Shown here: positions 9,204-22,280 of the stretch, piece by piece
Numbering within the stretch: position 1 is the stretch's first letter
Layout: each line of letters begins with the position of its first letter
The notes under the pieces: generated by a model
Told to the model about the DNA's origin: nothing
The model's input: the letters and a program-made list of their open reading frames with translations, nothing else
Database searches by the model: none
NCBI RefSeq assembly: GCF_002245655.1
Contig: NZ_NOIH01000033.1
Coordinates: 1-64,000 of the forward strand
Source: Thauera propionica
GTDB taxonomy: Bacteria; Pseudomonadota; Gammaproteobacteria; Burkholderiales; Rhodocyclaceae
Length of the DNA: 64,000 nucleotides
Direction of reading: 5' to 3'
Program-made: the position numbers and the translations under genes

Positions 9204-9386
9204 ATGTCGGACAAGAAAATCAAGGTGACGCTCGTCAAGAGCGTGATCGGCACCAAGCAGTCGCACCGCGCTACCGTGCGCGGGCTCGGCCTGCGCCGCC
9301 TCAACCACACGGTTGAGCTGGCGGACACGCCCGAGGTGCGCGGCATGATCAACAAGGTGTCCTACCTGGTCAAGTGTGAGGGTTGA
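9204..9386 (+). CDS. rpmD: 50S ribosomal protein L30
   Basis: A 60-residue protein of the large subunit, present in proteobacteria as a separate short gene. It contains [20 protein letters not shown] and [20 protein letters not shown], the L30 signature. It starts three bases after rpsE and its stop is one base before the rplO start, so the three are tightly packed. Confidence 0.97.
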   Translation: MSDKKIKVTLVKSVIGTKQSHRATVRGLGLRRLNHTVELADTPEVRGMINKVSYLVKCEG

Positions 9387-9387
9387 T

Positions 9388-9825
9388 ATGCGCCTGAATA
9401 CCATTAAGCCGGCCGCCGGCTCCAAGTCTGTCGCCAAGCGCGTCGGGCGTGGCATCGGCAGCGGCCTGGGCAAAACCTGCGGCCGCGGCCACAAGGGTCA
9501 GAAATCCCGCGCGGGCGGTTTCCACAAGACGGGCTTCGAAGGCGGTCAGATGCCGCTGCAGCGTCGCCTGCCGAAGCGTGGCTTTGTGTCGCTGACGCGC
9601 GCCCGCAACGTGGAAGTGCGCCTGTCCGAGCTTGCTGCTGTGCCGGTCGAAGAGATCGACCTGCTGACGCTGATGCAGGCGGGCGTGGTTCCTGCCGACG
9701 CGCTGTCCGCGAAGGTTGTGCTGTCGGGCGCGATCGACCGCAAGGTCGTGCTTCGCGGCGTCGGTGCGACCAAGGGTGCCAAGGCAGCGATCGAAGCTGC
9801 CGGCGGCTCCGTGTCGGCTGAGTAA
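9388..9825 (+). CDS. rplO: 50S ribosomal protein L15
   Basis: L15 is a late assembly protein with a long, glycine- and arginine-rich N-terminal extension that threads into the rRNA. The 145-residue product starts [20 protein letters not shown] and contains [20 protein letters not shown]. The in-frame GTG at 9376 lies in rpmD; the ATG at 9388 matches the E. coli start MRLNTLSPAEGSKKA. secY follows after 14 bases. Confidence 0.97.
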   Translation: MRLNTIKPAAGSKSVAKRVGRGIGSGLGKTCGRGHKGQKSRAGGFHKTGFEGGQMPLQRRLPKRGFVSLTRARNVEVRLSELAAVPVEEIDLLTLMQAGVVPADALSAKVVLSGAIDRKVVLRGVGATKGAKAAIEAAGGSVSAE

Positions 9826-9839
9826 AAAAGGGACAGGCT

Positions 9840-11165
<1,326 letters not shown>

Positions 11166-11168
11166 GAC

Positions 11169-11387
11169 ATGGCGAAGGAAGATGTCATCGAGATGCAGGG
11201 CGAGGTGACGGAGAACCTCCCCAACGCAACGTTCCGCGTCAGGCTCGAGAACGGACACATGGTCCTCGGCCACATCTCCGGCAAGATGCGCATGCATTAC
11301 ATCCGCATCCTTCCCGGTGACAAGGTGACGGTGCAGCTCACCCCCTACGACCTGACCAAGGGCCGGATCGTGTTCCGGACCAAGTGA
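11169..11387 (+). CDS. infA: Translation initiation factor IF-1
   Basis: IF-1 covers the ribosomal A site during initiation. The 72-residue OB-fold protein has the invariant pattern [20 protein letters not shown] and the C-terminal [12 protein letters not shown]. It begins three bases after secY. Lying between secY and rpmJ is usual in this class. Some betaproteobacteria carry a second infA elsewhere; this one is the superoperon copy. Confidence 0.97.
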   Translation: MAKEDVIEMQGEVTENLPNATFRVRLENGHMVLGHISGKMRMHYIRILPGDKVTVQLTPYDLTKGRIVFRTK

Positions 11388-11411
11388 GAATAGAGAAACA
11401 GGAGCAAGAAC

Positions 11412-11525
11412 ATGCGAGTCCAGGCTTCAGTCAAGCGGCTTTGCCGCAATTGCAAAATCATTCGCCGCAAAGGTGTCGTTCGCGTCATCTGCACCGATCC
11501 GCGGCACAAGCAGCGCCAGGGTTGA
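11412..11525 (+). CDS. rpmJ: 50S ribosomal protein L36, zinc-ribbon form
   Basis: The smallest large-subunit protein, 37 residues, starting [20 protein letters not shown] and ending DPRHKQRQG. It keeps all four zinc ligands of the C+ form: Cys11, Cys14, Cys27 and His32. AGGAGCAAGAAC precedes the ATG. It closes the spc block; a probable promoter for the alpha block begins at its stop codon. Confidence 0.96.
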   Translation: MRVQASVKRLCRNCKIIRRKGVVRVICTDPRHKQRQG

Positions 11526-11550
11526 TTAAGTCAACTCTTGCTATTAAAAT
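11522..11550 (+). promoter_or_regulatory. Possible promoter of the alpha block (rpsM)
   Basis: TTGATT (11522-11527) and TAAAAT (11545-11550) are 17 bases apart in a locally AT-rich stretch, in the 53-base gap between rpmJ and rpsM. The -35 box overlaps the rpmJ stop. Both hexamers deviate from consensus by two or fewer central bases, so this is a reasonable but untested call. Confidence 0.45.
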
Positions 11551-11578
11551 TTAATGTTTCGCGTTTTGGGGTAGACGG

Positions 11579-11941
11579 ATGGCCCGTATTGCTGGGGTAA
11601 ACATTCCCAATCACAAGCACGCCGAGATCGCGTTGACCGCAATCTTTGGGATCGGCCGTACGCGTGCTCAGAAGATTTGCGACGCCGCAGGCGTTGTTCG
11701 CTCGACGAAGATCAAGGATCTGACCGAGTCGGACATGGAGAAGCTGCGTGACGAAGTCGGTCGTTTCGTTGTTGAGGGCGATCTGCGTCGTGAAGTGACG
11801 ATGAACATCAAGCGACTGATGGACCTGGGCTGCTATCGCGGCGTGCGTCATCGTCGCGGCCTGCCGCTGCGGGGTCAGCGCACTCGTACGAATGCGCGTA
11901 CCCGCAAAGGTCCCCGCAAGGCGATCGCCGGCAAGAAGTAA
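11579..11941 (+). CDS. rpsM: 30S ribosomal protein S13
   Basis: S13 makes intersubunit bridges and contacts the P-site tRNA with its tail. The 120 residues begin [20 protein letters not shown] and contain [20 protein letters not shown] and [16 protein letters not shown], all diagnostic. The G-rich GGGGTAGACGG before the ATG gives a modest ribosome binding site. It opens the alpha block. Confidence 0.98.
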   Translation: MARIAGVNIPNHKHAEIALTAIFGIGRTRAQKICDAAGVVRSTKIKDLTESDMEKLRDEVGRFVVEGDLRREVTMNIKRLMDLGCYRGVRHRRGLPLRGQRTRTNARTRKGPRKAIAGKK

Positions 11942-11953
11942 TAGGAACCGATA

Positions 11954-12343
11954 ATGGCTAAGACTGGAACGAAGGTTCGTAAGAAGGTCAAGAAGAATGT
12001 GGCCGAGGGTATCGCCCACATTCACGCGAGCTTCAACAATACGATCATCACCATCACCGACCGTCAGGGCAACGCGCTGTCGTGGGCAACGTCTGGCGGC
12101 GCCGGCTTCAAGGGCTCGCGCAAGAGCACGCCGTTCGCGGCGCAGGTCGCCGCTGAAGCGGCTGGCAAGGTCGCCCAGGAATGCGGCATCAAGAATCTGG
12201 AAGTGCGCATCAAGGGCCCCGGCCCGGGTCGCGAGTCTTCCGTTCGCGCGCTGAACGCGCTGGGGATCAAGATTTCCAGCATTACGGACATCACCCCCAT
12301 CCCGCATAACGGCTGCCGTCCGCCGAAAAAGCGCCGTATCTGA
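11954..12343 (+). CDS. rpsK: 30S ribosomal protein S11
   Basis: S11 forms part of the mRNA path on the platform and partners S6-S18-S21. The 129-residue protein contains [20 protein letters not shown] and [19 protein letters not shown], and ends [11 protein letters not shown]. In E. coli the Asn-Gly near this tail forms isoaspartate; the same NG is present. Spacing is 12 bases after rpsM and 14 before rpsD. Confidence 0.98.
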   Translation: MAKTGTKVRKKVKKNVAEGIAHIHASFNNTIITITDRQGNALSWATSGGAGFKGSRKSTPFAAQVAAEAAGKVAQECGIKNLEVRIKGPGPGRESSVRALNALGIKISSITDITPIPHNGCRPPKKRRI

Positions 12344-12357
12344 CAAGGAGTTGATAA

Positions 12358-12987
12358 GTGGCTCGTAATCTCGATCCCAAGTGCCGTCAGTGCCGTCGCG
12401 AAGGCGAAAAGCTGTTTCTGAAGGGCGAAAAGTGTTTCACCGACAAGTGCGCCATCGAGCGCCGCGCTTACGCGCCTGGCCAGCATGGTCAGCGCTCGGG
12501 TCAGCGTCTGTCGGGTTATGGTGTTCAGCTGCGTGAAAAGCAGAAGATCCGCCGTCTCTACGGCGTGCTCGAGCGCCAGTTCCGCAAGGTGTACGCCGAA
12601 GCTGACCGTCGTCGCGGTCAGACCGGCGAGAACCTGCTGCAACTGCTCGAAGGCCGTCTGGACTCCGTGGCTTACCGCATGGGGTTCGGCGCTTCGCGTG
12701 CCGAGGCTCGTCAGGTGGTGCGCCACAACGGTGTGCTGGTCAATGGCAAGCGCGTGAACATCCCGTCGTACGTCGTGCGTCCGGGTGACGTCGTCGAGCT
12801 GACCGAGCGTGCTCGTGGTCACCTGCGTGTCAAGGCTGCGCTGGAAGCGGCCGCCTCGCGTGGTTTCCCCGAGTGGCTGGATGTGGATACGAAGGCCGGC
12901 AAGGGCGTGTTCAAGGCGTATCCGGTTCGTTCCGAGCTGCCCCCCACGATCAATGAAGGCCTGGTGGTGGAACTGTACTCCCGCTGA
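12358..12987 (+). CDS. rpsD: 30S ribosomal protein S4, four-cysteine (zinc) form
   Basis: S4 initiates 30S assembly and in E. coli represses the alpha operon. The 209-residue product starts with GTG ([20 protein letters not shown]). Cys9, Cys12, Cys26 and Cys31 make the C+ zinc-binding N-terminus known from Gram-positives and Thermus, whereas E. coli, Neisseria and Burkholderia S4 lack the set. The S4 RNA-binding domain ([20 protein letters not shown]) is standard. AAGGAG lies upstream. Confidence 0.97.
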   Translation: MARNLDPKCRQCRREGEKLFLKGEKCFTDKCAIERRAYAPGQHGQRSGQRLSGYGVQLREKQKIRRLYGVLERQFRKVYAEADRRRGQTGENLLQLLEGRLDSVAYRMGFGASRAEARQVVRHNGVLVNGKRVNIPSYVVRPGDVVELTERARGHLRVKAALEAAASRGFPEWLDVDTKAGKGVFKAYPVRSELPPTINEGLVVELYSR

Positions 12988-13026
12988 TCGGGAGGCTGAT
13001 CCTCTTCTAGTTCCGAGGGAATGCTG

Positions 13027-14007
13027 ATGCAAAGCAATGCACTGCTGAAACCGCGCATCATCGACGTCCAGAGCACCTCGCCGGTCCAGGCGCGGGTGAC
13101 TATGGAGCCGTTCGAGCGCGGTTTCGGCCACACGCTGGGGAATGCGCTGCGGCGCATCCTCCTGTCGTCGCTGCCGGGTCACGCACCGACCGAAGTGACG
13201 ATCGAGGGAGTGCTCCATGAGTACTCCACGCTGGATGGCGTCCGCGAAGACATCGTCGATCTGCTGTTGAATCTGAAGGGTGTGGTGTTCAAGCTGCACA
13301 ACCGCAGTGAAGTCACCCTTCGCCTGGCGAAGTCGGGTGAGGGCGTGGTCACGGCGGCGGACATCGAACTGGGTCACGACGTCGAGATCATCAACCCCGA
13401 CCACGTCATCGCGCACATCGCGCCTGGCGGCAAGCTGGACATGCAGATCAAGGTCGAGGAAGGTCGCGGCTACGTGCCTGGCAACGTGCGTCCGGTCAAT
13501 GCCGAGAGCAAGGCGATCGGGCGAATTGTCCTTGACGCCTCGTTCGGCCCGGTGCGCCGCGTCAGCTACCTGGTCGAGAGCGCGCGCGTCGAGCAGCGGA
13601 CCGACCTGGATCGCCTGGTCATCGACATCGAGACCAACGGTGCCGTGGATCCGGAGCAGGCCATTCGCTACGCTGCGCGCGTGCTGATGGACCAGTTGTC
13701 GGTGTTCGCCGAGCTGGAAGGCACGGCCGCGCCGCAGGTGACGAAGCCCGAGGTCACAATCGATCCGGTGCTGCTGCGCCCGGTCGACGATCTGGAGCTG
13801 ACGGTGCGTTCGGCCAATTGCCTGAAGGCCGAGAACATCTACTACATCGGCGATCTGATTCAGCGTACCGAGACGGAACTGCTGAAGACCCCGAACCTGG
13901 GTCGCAAGTCGCTGAACGAGATCAAGGAAGTGTTGGCCTCGCGCGGTCTCACCCTTGGCATGAAACTGGAAAACTGGCCGCCGGCCGGGCTTGAGAAGCT
14001 CGGTTGA
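13027..14007 (+). CDS. rpoA: RNA polymerase alpha subunit
   Basis: Alpha dimerises to start polymerase assembly and its C-terminal domain binds UP elements and activators. The 326 residues show the N-terminal [20 protein letters not shown] and the C-terminal helix pair [20 protein letters not shown], joined by a linker around residues 230-245. Two ATGs lie six bases apart; the second ([10 protein letters not shown]) was chosen because GAGGGA (13013-13018) is too close to the first. rplQ follows after 25 bases. Confidence 0.97.
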   Translation: MQSNALLKPRIIDVQSTSPVQARVTMEPFERGFGHTLGNALRRILLSSLPGHAPTEVTIEGVLHEYSTLDGVREDIVDLLLNLKGVVFKLHNRSEVTLRLAKSGEGVVTAADIELGHDVEIINPDHVIAHIAPGGKLDMQIKVEEGRGYVPGNVRPVNAESKAIGRIVLDASFGPVRRVSYLVESARVEQRTDLDRLVIDIETNGAVDPEQAIRYAARVLMDQLSVFAELEGTAAPQVTKPEVTIDPVLLRPVDDLELTVRSANCLKAENIYYIGDLIQRTETELLKTPNLGRKSLNEIKEVLASRGLTLGMKLENWPPAGLEKLG

Positions 14008-14032
14008 GACGCCGGGCAAGTGAGGAATTGAA

Positions 14033-14428
14033 ATGCGTCACCGTAACGGTCTTCGCAAGCTGAATCGTACCAGCAGCCACCGCCAGGCGATGTTCCGCAA
14101 CATGGCTAACTCGCTGCTGCGTCACGAAGTGATCAAGACGACCCTGCCGAAGGCGAAGGAACTTCGCCGCGTGGTGGAGCCGATGATCACCCTGGGCAAG
14201 AAGCCCAGCCTGTCCAATCGCCGTCTGGCTTTCAACCGTCTGCGCGACCGCGACATGGTCGTGAAGCTGTTCGACGAGCTGGGCCCGCGCTACGCCACCC
14301 GCAACGGCGGCTACCTGCGCATCCTGAAGTGCGGTTTCCGCGATGGCGACAACGCGCCGATGGCGTTTGTCGAACTGCTGGATCGCCAGGAAGGGGAAGC
14401 GGTCGAAGTGGAAGGCGAAGCGGCCTGA
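14033..14428 (+). CDS. rplQ: 50S ribosomal protein L17
   Basis: L17 lies near the tunnel exit of the large subunit. The 131-residue protein starts [20 protein letters not shown] and contains [20 protein letters not shown], with a short acidic C-terminal tail ([11 protein letters not shown]). It is the last gene of the ribosomal superoperon; a strong terminator begins 20 bases after its stop. Confidence 0.98.
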   Translation: MRHRNGLRKLNRTSSHRQAMFRNMANSLLRHEVIKTTLPKAKELRRVVEPMITLGKKPSLSNRRLAFNRLRDRDMVVKLFDELGPRYATRNGGYLRILKCGFRDGDNAPMAFVELLDRQEGEAVEVEGEAA

Positions 14429-14448
14429 ATCGGGTCGTGAAGTCGAGG

Positions 14449-14475
14449 AAACCGGGCTATTGCCCGGTTTTTTTT
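14449..14475 (+). terminator. Intrinsic terminator of the ribosomal superoperon
   Basis: A nine-pair stem AAACCGGGC (14449-14457) and GCCCGGTTT (14462-14470) with loop TATT runs into eight consecutive T (14468-14475). It is the clearest rho-independent terminator in the window and separates rplQ from galE. Confidence 0.93.
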
Positions 14476-14507
14476 CGCCTGGCGTCGGGCGTGCCCGGAG
14501 GTTTCAG

Positions 14508-15530
14508 ATGGCTGTGACGTTGGTGACTGGCGGGGCGGGCTATATCGGCTCGCACACGTGTGTGGAGTTGCTCGACGCGGGACGGGAGGTTGTCATCGTC
14601 GACGATCTGTCCAATGCGTCGCCGGAGGCGGTGCGAAGGATCGTGGAGCTGGCAGGACGTCCGCTGCGCGCCTTTGTCCGGGGTGACGTCCGGGACCGTC
14701 GGCTGCTGGCCGAGGTGTTCGCCACGCACGACATCGAAGCGGTGGTCCACTTCGCGGCGAAGAAGGCGGTCGGCGAGTCGGTGGCGCAGCCGCTCGCGTA
14801 CTACGACAACAATCTGCAGGGACTGCTGTCGGTACTGCAGGCGATGGAGAACGCAGGCTGCCGGAAGCTGGTGTTCAGCTCCTCGGCGACCGTGTACGGC
14901 GACCCGGCGCGCGTGCCGATCGACGAGAGTTTCCCGACGACGGCGACGAATCCGTACGGCTGGACCAAGCTCATGGGGGAGCAGATCCTGCGCGACCTCG
15001 GAGCTGCGGACCAGCGTTGGCACATCGTGCTGCTGCGCTACTTCAATCCGGTGGGCGCACACGCCAGCGGGCGAATCGGAGAGGATCCTGACGGCCTGCC
15101 GAACAACCTGATGCCCTACGTCAGCCAGGTCGCAGTGGGACGCCTGCCGCGCCTGCGGGTGTTCGGCAGCGACTACCCGACGCCAGACGGTACCGGTGTG
15201 CGCGACTACATCCACGTCGTCGATCTCGCGGTCGGGCACTTGCGTGCGCTCGAGCGGATCGACGCCTTGTCCGGCGTGACGACGCTCAACCTCGGCACCG
15301 GACGCGGCTACAGCGTACTGGAGATGGTGCGCGCCTTCGAGAAGGCGTCGGGCCGGCTGGTGCCGTTCGATATCGTCGCGCGCCGCCCCGGGGATGTCGC
15401 CGCATGCTGGGCCGATCCGTCGCGGGCGCAGTCGGTGCTCGGCTGGCGCGCCGAGCGTGACCTGGATGCGATGTGCGTGGATGCGTGGCGTTGGCAGAGC
15501 ATGAATCCGCTCGGTTACCGCGACGCATGA
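14508..15530 (+). CDS. galE: UDP-glucose 4-epimerase
   Basis: GalE interconverts UDP-glucose and UDP-galactose with bound NAD and supplies sugar nucleotides for envelope polysaccharides. The 340-residue protein is an extended short-chain dehydrogenase: Gly8-xx-Gly11-xx-Gly14 for NAD, Ser124-Ser126 and the catalytic pair Tyr150/Lys154 in NPYGWTK, at nearly the same numbers as in E. coli (Tyr149, Lys153). The start follows CGGAGGTTTCAG. It stands alone after the superoperon terminator. It could supply the exopolysaccharide locus at 41751-63214, which has no epimerase of this kind, though that link is inferred. Confidence 0.93.
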   Translation: MAVTLVTGGAGYIGSHTCVELLDAGREVVIVDDLSNASPEAVRRIVELAGRPLRAFVRGDVRDRRLLAEVFATHDIEAVVHFAAKKAVGESVAQPLAYYDNNLQGLLSVLQAMENAGCRKLVFSSSATVYGDPARVPIDESFPTTATNPYGWTKLMGEQILRDLGAADQRWHIVLLRYFNPVGAHASGRIGEDPDGLPNNLMPYVSQVAVGRLPRLRVFGSDYPTPDGTGVRDYIHVVDLAVGHLRALERIDALSGVTTLNLGTGRGYSVLEMVRAFEKASGRLVPFDIVARRPGDVAACWADPSRAQSVLGWRAERDLDAMCVDAWRWQSMNPLGYRDA

Positions 15531-15558
15531 AGTGCGGAGTGCCGAGCCTGCGCGCGGG

Positions 15559-18396
<2,838 letters not shown>

Positions 18397-18426
18397 GGCG
18401 GCAGGCCTGGCGGTAGGGAACCCGAA

Positions 18427-18456
18427 ACTATAAGAGAGAACGCCTGCGCGGGCCAA
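18427..18456 (-). promoter_or_regulatory. Probable uvrA promoter
   Basis: On the minus strand TTGGCC, an 18-base spacer and TATAGT stand 31 bases upstream of the uvrA ATG. No sequence resembling the E. coli LexA box CTGT-N8-ACAG was seen across it, so SOS control is not supported here. Confidence 0.5.
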
Positions 18457-18484
18457 CGCAATCCGTCAGCCAGGGGTGGGGCAA

Positions 18485-18493
18485 TGTTAGAAT
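18485..18493 (+). promoter_or_regulatory. Extended -10 promoter of the MFS gene
   Basis: TGTTAGAAT is a TG-N extended -10 element (TAGAAT at 18488-18493). No good -35 box lies 16-18 bases upstream, as is common for extended -10 promoters. It overlaps the ATG at 18484, which rules that codon out as the start of the downstream gene. Confidence 0.5.
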
Positions 18494-18522
18494 TCGCGGC
18501 TTTACCGCAACCGGCCTTTCGC

Positions 18523-19731
18523 ATGTCCGTCCCGTCGCGAGATCCCATGACTTCCGCTGAACGTCGCGCAGGCATGAGCCTGGCCGCGATCTTCGCGCTG
18601 CGCATGCTCGGCCTGTTCCTGATTCTGCCGGTCTTCGCGGTGCACGCGGCGGGCATCCCCGGGGGCGACAACCTGACGCTCGTCGGCCTCGCGATCGGCG
18701 CCTACGGGCTGACCCAGGCCTGCCTGCAGATTGCCTATGGCGCCGCGTCCGACCGTTTTGGCCGCAAGCCGGTCATCGTCTTCGGCCTGGTGCTGTTCGT
18801 CGTGGGCAGCATCGTCGCCGCCCTCGCCGACAGCATCCACATGATCATCGCTGGCCGTGTGCTGCAGGGCGCGGGCGCCATCTCGGCTGCCGTCACCGCG
18901 CTGGCTGCCGACCTCACGCGCGACCAGCACCGCACCAAGGTCATGGCGATGATCGGGTCGTCGATCGGCCTGGTGTTCGCGCTGTCGATGGTGGCAGCGC
19001 CGTTGCTGTATGCCGCCATCGGCATGGACGGGATCTTCTGGCTGACTGCCGTGCTCGCGTTTGGCGCGATCGGCGTCCTGCTGTGGGTCGTGCCCGAGGC
19101 GCCGCCGGTGCCACGCGCGAACGGTGGGCGCTTCATCGACGTGCTGCGCGACGGCCAGCTGATGCGGCTGAACTTCGGCGTGTTCGCGCTGCACCTGATC
19201 CAGACCACGATGTGGGTGATGGTGCCGGCCGCGCTGGTGTCGAGCGGCGGCCTGCCGGTGCCCGAGCACTGGAAGGTCTATCTGCCGGCGGTGCTGCTGT
19301 CCTTCGTCGTCATGGTGCCGGCCGTCATCGTCGCCGAGCGCCGCAACCTGATGAAACCGGTGTTCAATGCCGCGGTCGGATTGCTGGCGCTGGTGCAGTT
19401 CGGGCTGTGGCTGGTGGGTGACGGGCTGATACCATTGGCATTGCTGCTGACGCTGTTCTTCGTCGCCTTCAACGTGCTCGAGGCGACGCAGCCGTCGTGG
19501 ATCTCGCGCATCGCGCCGGCGCATGCAAAGGGGACCGCGCTCGGGGTCTACAACACCCTGCAGTCCATCGGCCTGTTCCTCGGCGGCCTGCTCGGTGGCT
19601 GGCTGGGGCAGCGTTTTGGCGCGGGTGCCGTCAGCCTTTTCTGCGGCGTGCTGGCGCTGGCCTGGCTGGTGTTGTCGACCAGCATGAACCCGCCGCCGGT
19701 TCGTGTCGCACCCGCACCGGCGCGGGACTGA
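18523..19731 (+). CDS. MFS drug-exporter-like transporter
   Basis: A 402-residue major facilitator with about twelve membrane segments, expected in the inner membrane as a proton-driven exporter. The loop 2-3 signature is present ([16 protein letters not shown]), as is the segment-5 region [20 protein letters not shown]. It resembles the YajR/sugar-efflux-like branch often found beside uvrA and ssb in betaproteobacteria; the substrate cannot be told. The start was set at MSVPSRDP because upstream ATGs overlap the -10 box; a second ATG at 18547 (MTSAERRAG) is also possible. A perfect 7-pair hairpin (19739-19755) follows it. Confidence 0.85.
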   Translation: MSVPSRDPMTSAERRAGMSLAAIFALRMLGLFLILPVFAVHAAGIPGGDNLTLVGLAIGAYGLTQACLQIAYGAASDRFGRKPVIVFGLVLFVVGSIVAALADSIHMIIAGRVLQGAGAISAAVTALAADLTRDQHRTKVMAMIGSSIGLVFALSMVAAPLLYAAIGMDGIFWLTAVLAFGAIGVLLWVVPEAPPVPRANGGRFIDVLRDGQLMRLNFGVFALHLIQTTMWVMVPAALVSSGGLPVPEHWKVYLPAVLLSFVVMVPAVIVAERRNLMKPVFNAAVGLLALVQFGLWLVGDGLIPLALLLTLFFVAFNVLEATQPSWISRIAPAHAKGTALGVYNTLQSIGLFLGGLLGGWLGQRFGAGAVSLFCGVLALAWLVLSTSMNPPPVRVAPAPARD

Positions 19732-19738
19732 ATTTTTC

Positions 19739-19755
19739 GCTGCGCGTCGCGCAGC
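19739..19755. repeat. Small perfect hairpin between MFS gene and ssb
   Basis: GCTGCGC (19739-19745) and GCGCAGC (19749-19755) around GTC. There is no T tract downstream. It may slow read-through into ssb or stabilise the upstream RNA end; no stronger claim is possible. Confidence 0.3.
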
Positions 19756-19780
19756 CACTTGCACACCTAGGAGAAACCCG

Positions 19781-20269
19781 ATGGCATCCGTCAACAAAGT
19801 CATCCTGATCGGCAACCTCGGCGCCGATCCCGAAAGCCGCTTCGCGCCGTCCGGCGACGCCATCTGCAACATCCGCCTGGCGACCACCGAGAACTGGCGC
19901 GACAAGAACACCGGCGAACGCCGTGAAGCCACCGAATGGCATCGCGTCACGTTCTACGGCAAGCTCGCCGAGATCGCTGGTCAGTACCTGCGCAAGGGCA
20001 GCCAGGTCTACATCGAGGGCAGCCTGCGCACGCGCAAGTGGCAGGACCAGAGTGGTCAGGACCGCTACACCACCGAGATCCGTGCCGACGAGATGAAGAT
20101 GCTTGGCCGCCGTGAAGGCGGCGACGCGCCGATGCGCGGCTCCGAGGGCGGCTACGATGCCCCCGCGCCGGCCCCGCGCCAGGCCCCGGCGGCGGCGCCG
20201 CGCCCGCAGTCGCAGCCTGCGCAGTCCTCGTCGGGTTTCGGTGATTTCGACGACGACATCCCGTTCTGA
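19781..20269 (+). CDS. ssb: Single-stranded DNA-binding protein
   Basis: SSB coats single-stranded DNA and recruits replication and repair enzymes through its tail. The 162-residue protein has an OB-fold over about residues 1-110 ([40 protein letters not shown]), a flexible Pro/Ala/Gln linker and the acidic tip DFDDDIPF, the site that binds partner proteins. TAGGAG precedes the ATG. Its closeness to uvrA, a few hundred bases apart with an exporter between, mirrors the uvrA-ssb neighbourhood of many proteobacteria. Confidence 0.97.
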   Translation: MASVNKVILIGNLGADPESRFAPSGDAICNIRLATTENWRDKNTGERREATEWHRVTFYGKLAEIAGQYLRKGSQVYIEGSLRTRKWQDQSGQDRYTTEIRADEMKMLGRREGGDAPMRGSEGGYDAPAPAPRQAPAAAPRPQSQPAQSSSGFGDFDDDIPF

Positions 20270-20292
20270 ATCGCGACGAACGCATCGCACAA

Positions 20293-20327
20293 CGTGACGT
20301 GCGTCCGGGCTGCGGACGCACGTCACG
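20293..20327 (+). terminator. Perfect 15-pair hairpin after ssb, without T tract
   Basis: CGTGACGTGCGTCCG (20293-20307) and its exact complement (20313-20327) flank the loop GGCTG. The stem is long and GC-rich, but the following bases are CCTAGGATTG, so it would need another factor to terminate, or acts as an RNA-stabilising end. Confidence 0.5.
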
Positions 20328-20339
20328 CCTAGGATTGAA

Positions 20340-20359
20340 TTTGGGCATTCGAACCCAAA
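20340..20359 (+). promoter_or_regulatory. Inverted repeat upstream of the MBL-fold gene
   Basis: TTTGGG (20340-20345) and CCCAAA (20354-20359) are separated by CATTCGAA, 26 bases before the ATG. It could be a protein-binding site or an RNA hairpin in the leader. No partner regulator is encoded nearby. Confidence 0.3.
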
Positions 20360-20385
20360 GTTGCGGTAGGAGGAGGGAGACCATA

Positions 20386-21351
20386 ATGAACGAACTCATC
20401 AGCCAGCCGGACGGCATTCAGGCCCTCGAATCCGGTTATGGCCGGCCGTTGCTTGCCGCCATCCATATCGTGGTCGAGGAGGGGCGGGCGGCGATCGTCG
20501 ATACGGGCAGCAACGATTCCGTGCCGCGGGTGCTCACTGCACTCGCTTCCTTGGGCATTCCGCCGGAGAACGTCGACTGGGTCATGCTGACCCACATTCA
20601 CCTCGATCATGCGGGTGGTGCGGGCAGCCTGATGTGCGCGCTACCCAACGCGAAACTGCTGGTGCATCCGCGCGGCGTGCGCCACATGGTCGATCCGAGC
20701 AAGCTCTGGGAGGGAACCTCGGCCGTCTACGGCGCCGAGCGCGCCTACCAGTTGTATGGCCGGCTCGTGCCGGTGCCGGCCGAGCGCATCGTGCCCGCGA
20801 CCGACGGGCTTGAGCTGCGCCTGGCTGACCGTCGCTTCCGCGTCTTCGACACCCCGGGGCATGCGCGCCACCACATCTGCATCTGGGACAACACGGCCCG
20901 TGCCTTCTTCACGGGCGACACCTTTGGCCTGTCCTATCGCGAACTCGATGTGGATGGTCGCGCCTTCGTCGTGCCGACCACCACGCCGACGCAGTTCGAG
21001 CCGCAGGCGATGCACGATTCGATCGACCGCATGATGGCCATGCAGCCCCAGGCCATGTACCTGACCCACTACAGCCGCGTCACCGACGTGCCGCGCCTTG
21101 CGGCCGACCTCCACCGCCTCATCGATGCCATGGTCGCCGTGGCACAGGCCGCGCGTGGCGACGGCGTCGCGCGCCACGTCGAGATCCTTGCCGGACTGGA
21201 ACAGGTGATGCGCGAGGAGGCGGATCGCCAGAAATGGGCGCTCGACGAGGAGCAGACGCTGGAACTGTTACGCATGGACCTCGAACTCAACGCCCAGGGG
21301 CTGGGTGTGTGGCTCGACAGCCAGCGCGCCGTCGAGGCCCAGTTGGTCTGA
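20386..21351 (+). CDS. MBL-fold metallo-hydrolase
   Basis: A 321-residue member of the metallo-beta-lactamase superfamily, probably a cytoplasmic thioester or ester hydrolase. The zinc motif is H70-x-H72-x-D74-H75 in LTHIHLDHAGGAG, with further ligands in GHARHH and FTGDTFG and a late TLTHYS histidine. The last 80 residues are a helical region without a metal motif. The start MNELISQPDG follows GGAGGAGGGAGA. It is 16 bases upstream of tcdA and probably cotranscribed. Related proteins include glyoxalase-II-like and lactonase-like enzymes; the substrate is unknown. Confidence 0.85.
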   Translation: MNELISQPDGIQALESGYGRPLLAAIHIVVEEGRAAIVDTGSNDSVPRVLTALASLGIPPENVDWVMLTHIHLDHAGGAGSLMCALPNAKLLVHPRGVRHMVDPSKLWEGTSAVYGAERAYQLYGRLVPVPAERIVPATDGLELRLADRRFRVFDTPGHARHHICIWDNTARAFFTGDTFGLSYRELDVDGRAFVVPTTTPTQFEPQAMHDSIDRMMAMQPQAMYLTHYSRVTDVPRLAADLHRLIDAMVAVAQAARGDGVARHVEILAGLEQVMREEADRQKWALDEEQTLELLRMDLELNAQGLGVWLDSQRAVEAQLV

Positions 21352-21367
21352 GAAGGACCGTCGCCTG

Positions 21368-22222
21368 ATGTCGTCCAGCGCCGCGTTGCCTGCCACCGTT
21401 TCCGATCAGCCCGAGGTCGATGCCGAGCGCCGCTTCGGCGGCATCGATCGCCTCTACGGACAAGGGGCAGCGCACGCGCTGGCCGCTTCGCATGCCTGCG
21501 TGATCGGGATCGGCGGCGTCGGCTCCTGGGTCGCGGAGGGGCTTGCGCGCAGCGGGGTGGGGCGCCTCACGCTGATCGACCTGGACCATGTGGCCGAGTC
21601 CAACATCAACCGTCAGGTGCATGCGCTCGACGCCACGCTGGGGCAGGCAAAGGTGCAGGCGATGGCCGAGCGCATCGCGGCCTTCAGCCCACACTGCCGC
21701 GTCGACACGGTCGAGGACTTCCTCACGGCCGAGAACGCCGAGGCCCTGCTGCAAGGTTTCGACGTCGTCGTCGATGCCATCGACAATGTCCGCGCCAAGG
21801 TGGCGATCGCCGCCACCTGTCGTGCGCGTGCGCTGCCGCTGGTGATGGCGGGTGGCGCTGGCGGCAAGCTCGATCCGGCGCAGATCCGGGTGGACGACCT
21901 TGCACGCACGCTGCAGGATCCGCTGCTGTCGAAGGTGCGTGCGCGTCTGCGCAAGGAGCACGGCTTCTCGCGTGACCCGAAGAAGAAGTTCGGCATCGAG
22001 GCGGTGTTTTCCACCGAAGCGCTGCGCTATCCCGCAGCGACCGCCTGCGATGTCGGCGAATTTGCGGCGGCGGATATGCCTGCGGCGCGGCGCGGCCTGC
22101 ACGGGCTGGCCTGTGCCGGCTACGGCTCGAGCATGGCCATGACGGCCAGCGTCGGCCTGTTCTGCGTGTCGCGTGCCATCGAGCACCTGCTGCGCGCCGG
22201 GCGGGCCCGGCTGGCCGGCTGA
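21368..22222 (+). CDS. tcdA: tRNA threonylcarbamoyladenosine dehydratase
   Basis: TcdA (CsdL/YgdL) uses ATP to close t6A37 of ANN-decoding tRNAs into cyclic ct6A. The 284-residue protein is an E1-like ThiF fold: the nucleotide-binding glycine loop IGIGGVGSWVAEGLARSGVG lies at residues 46-65, followed by LIDLDHVAESNINRQVHA. The stretch preceding it, RFGGIDRLYG, is typical of this family and separates it from ThiF and MoeB, as does the absence of zinc-binding CxxC pairs. CsdA/CsdE partners are not in the window. Confidence 0.93.
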   Translation: MSSSAALPATVSDQPEVDAERRFGGIDRLYGQGAAHALAASHACVIGIGGVGSWVAEGLARSGVGRLTLIDLDHVAESNINRQVHALDATLGQAKVQAMAERIAAFSPHCRVDTVEDFLTAENAEALLQGFDVVVDAIDNVRAKVAIAATCRARALPLVMAGGAGGKLDPAQIRVDDLARTLQDPLLSKVRARLRKEHGFSRDPKKKFGIEAVFSTEALRYPAATACDVGEFAAADMPAARRGLHGLACAGYGSSMAMTASVGLFCVSRAIEHLLRAGRARLAG

Positions 22223-22280
22223 GCGACGCGAACGATCACGGGTTCCGCGGGTCGGAGCTCACTTTGACCGGAGTTGAAGC

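Noticed and set aside
18427-18493. LexA box for uvrA
   Set aside because: No CTGT-N8-ACAG-like sequence was found in the divergent region.
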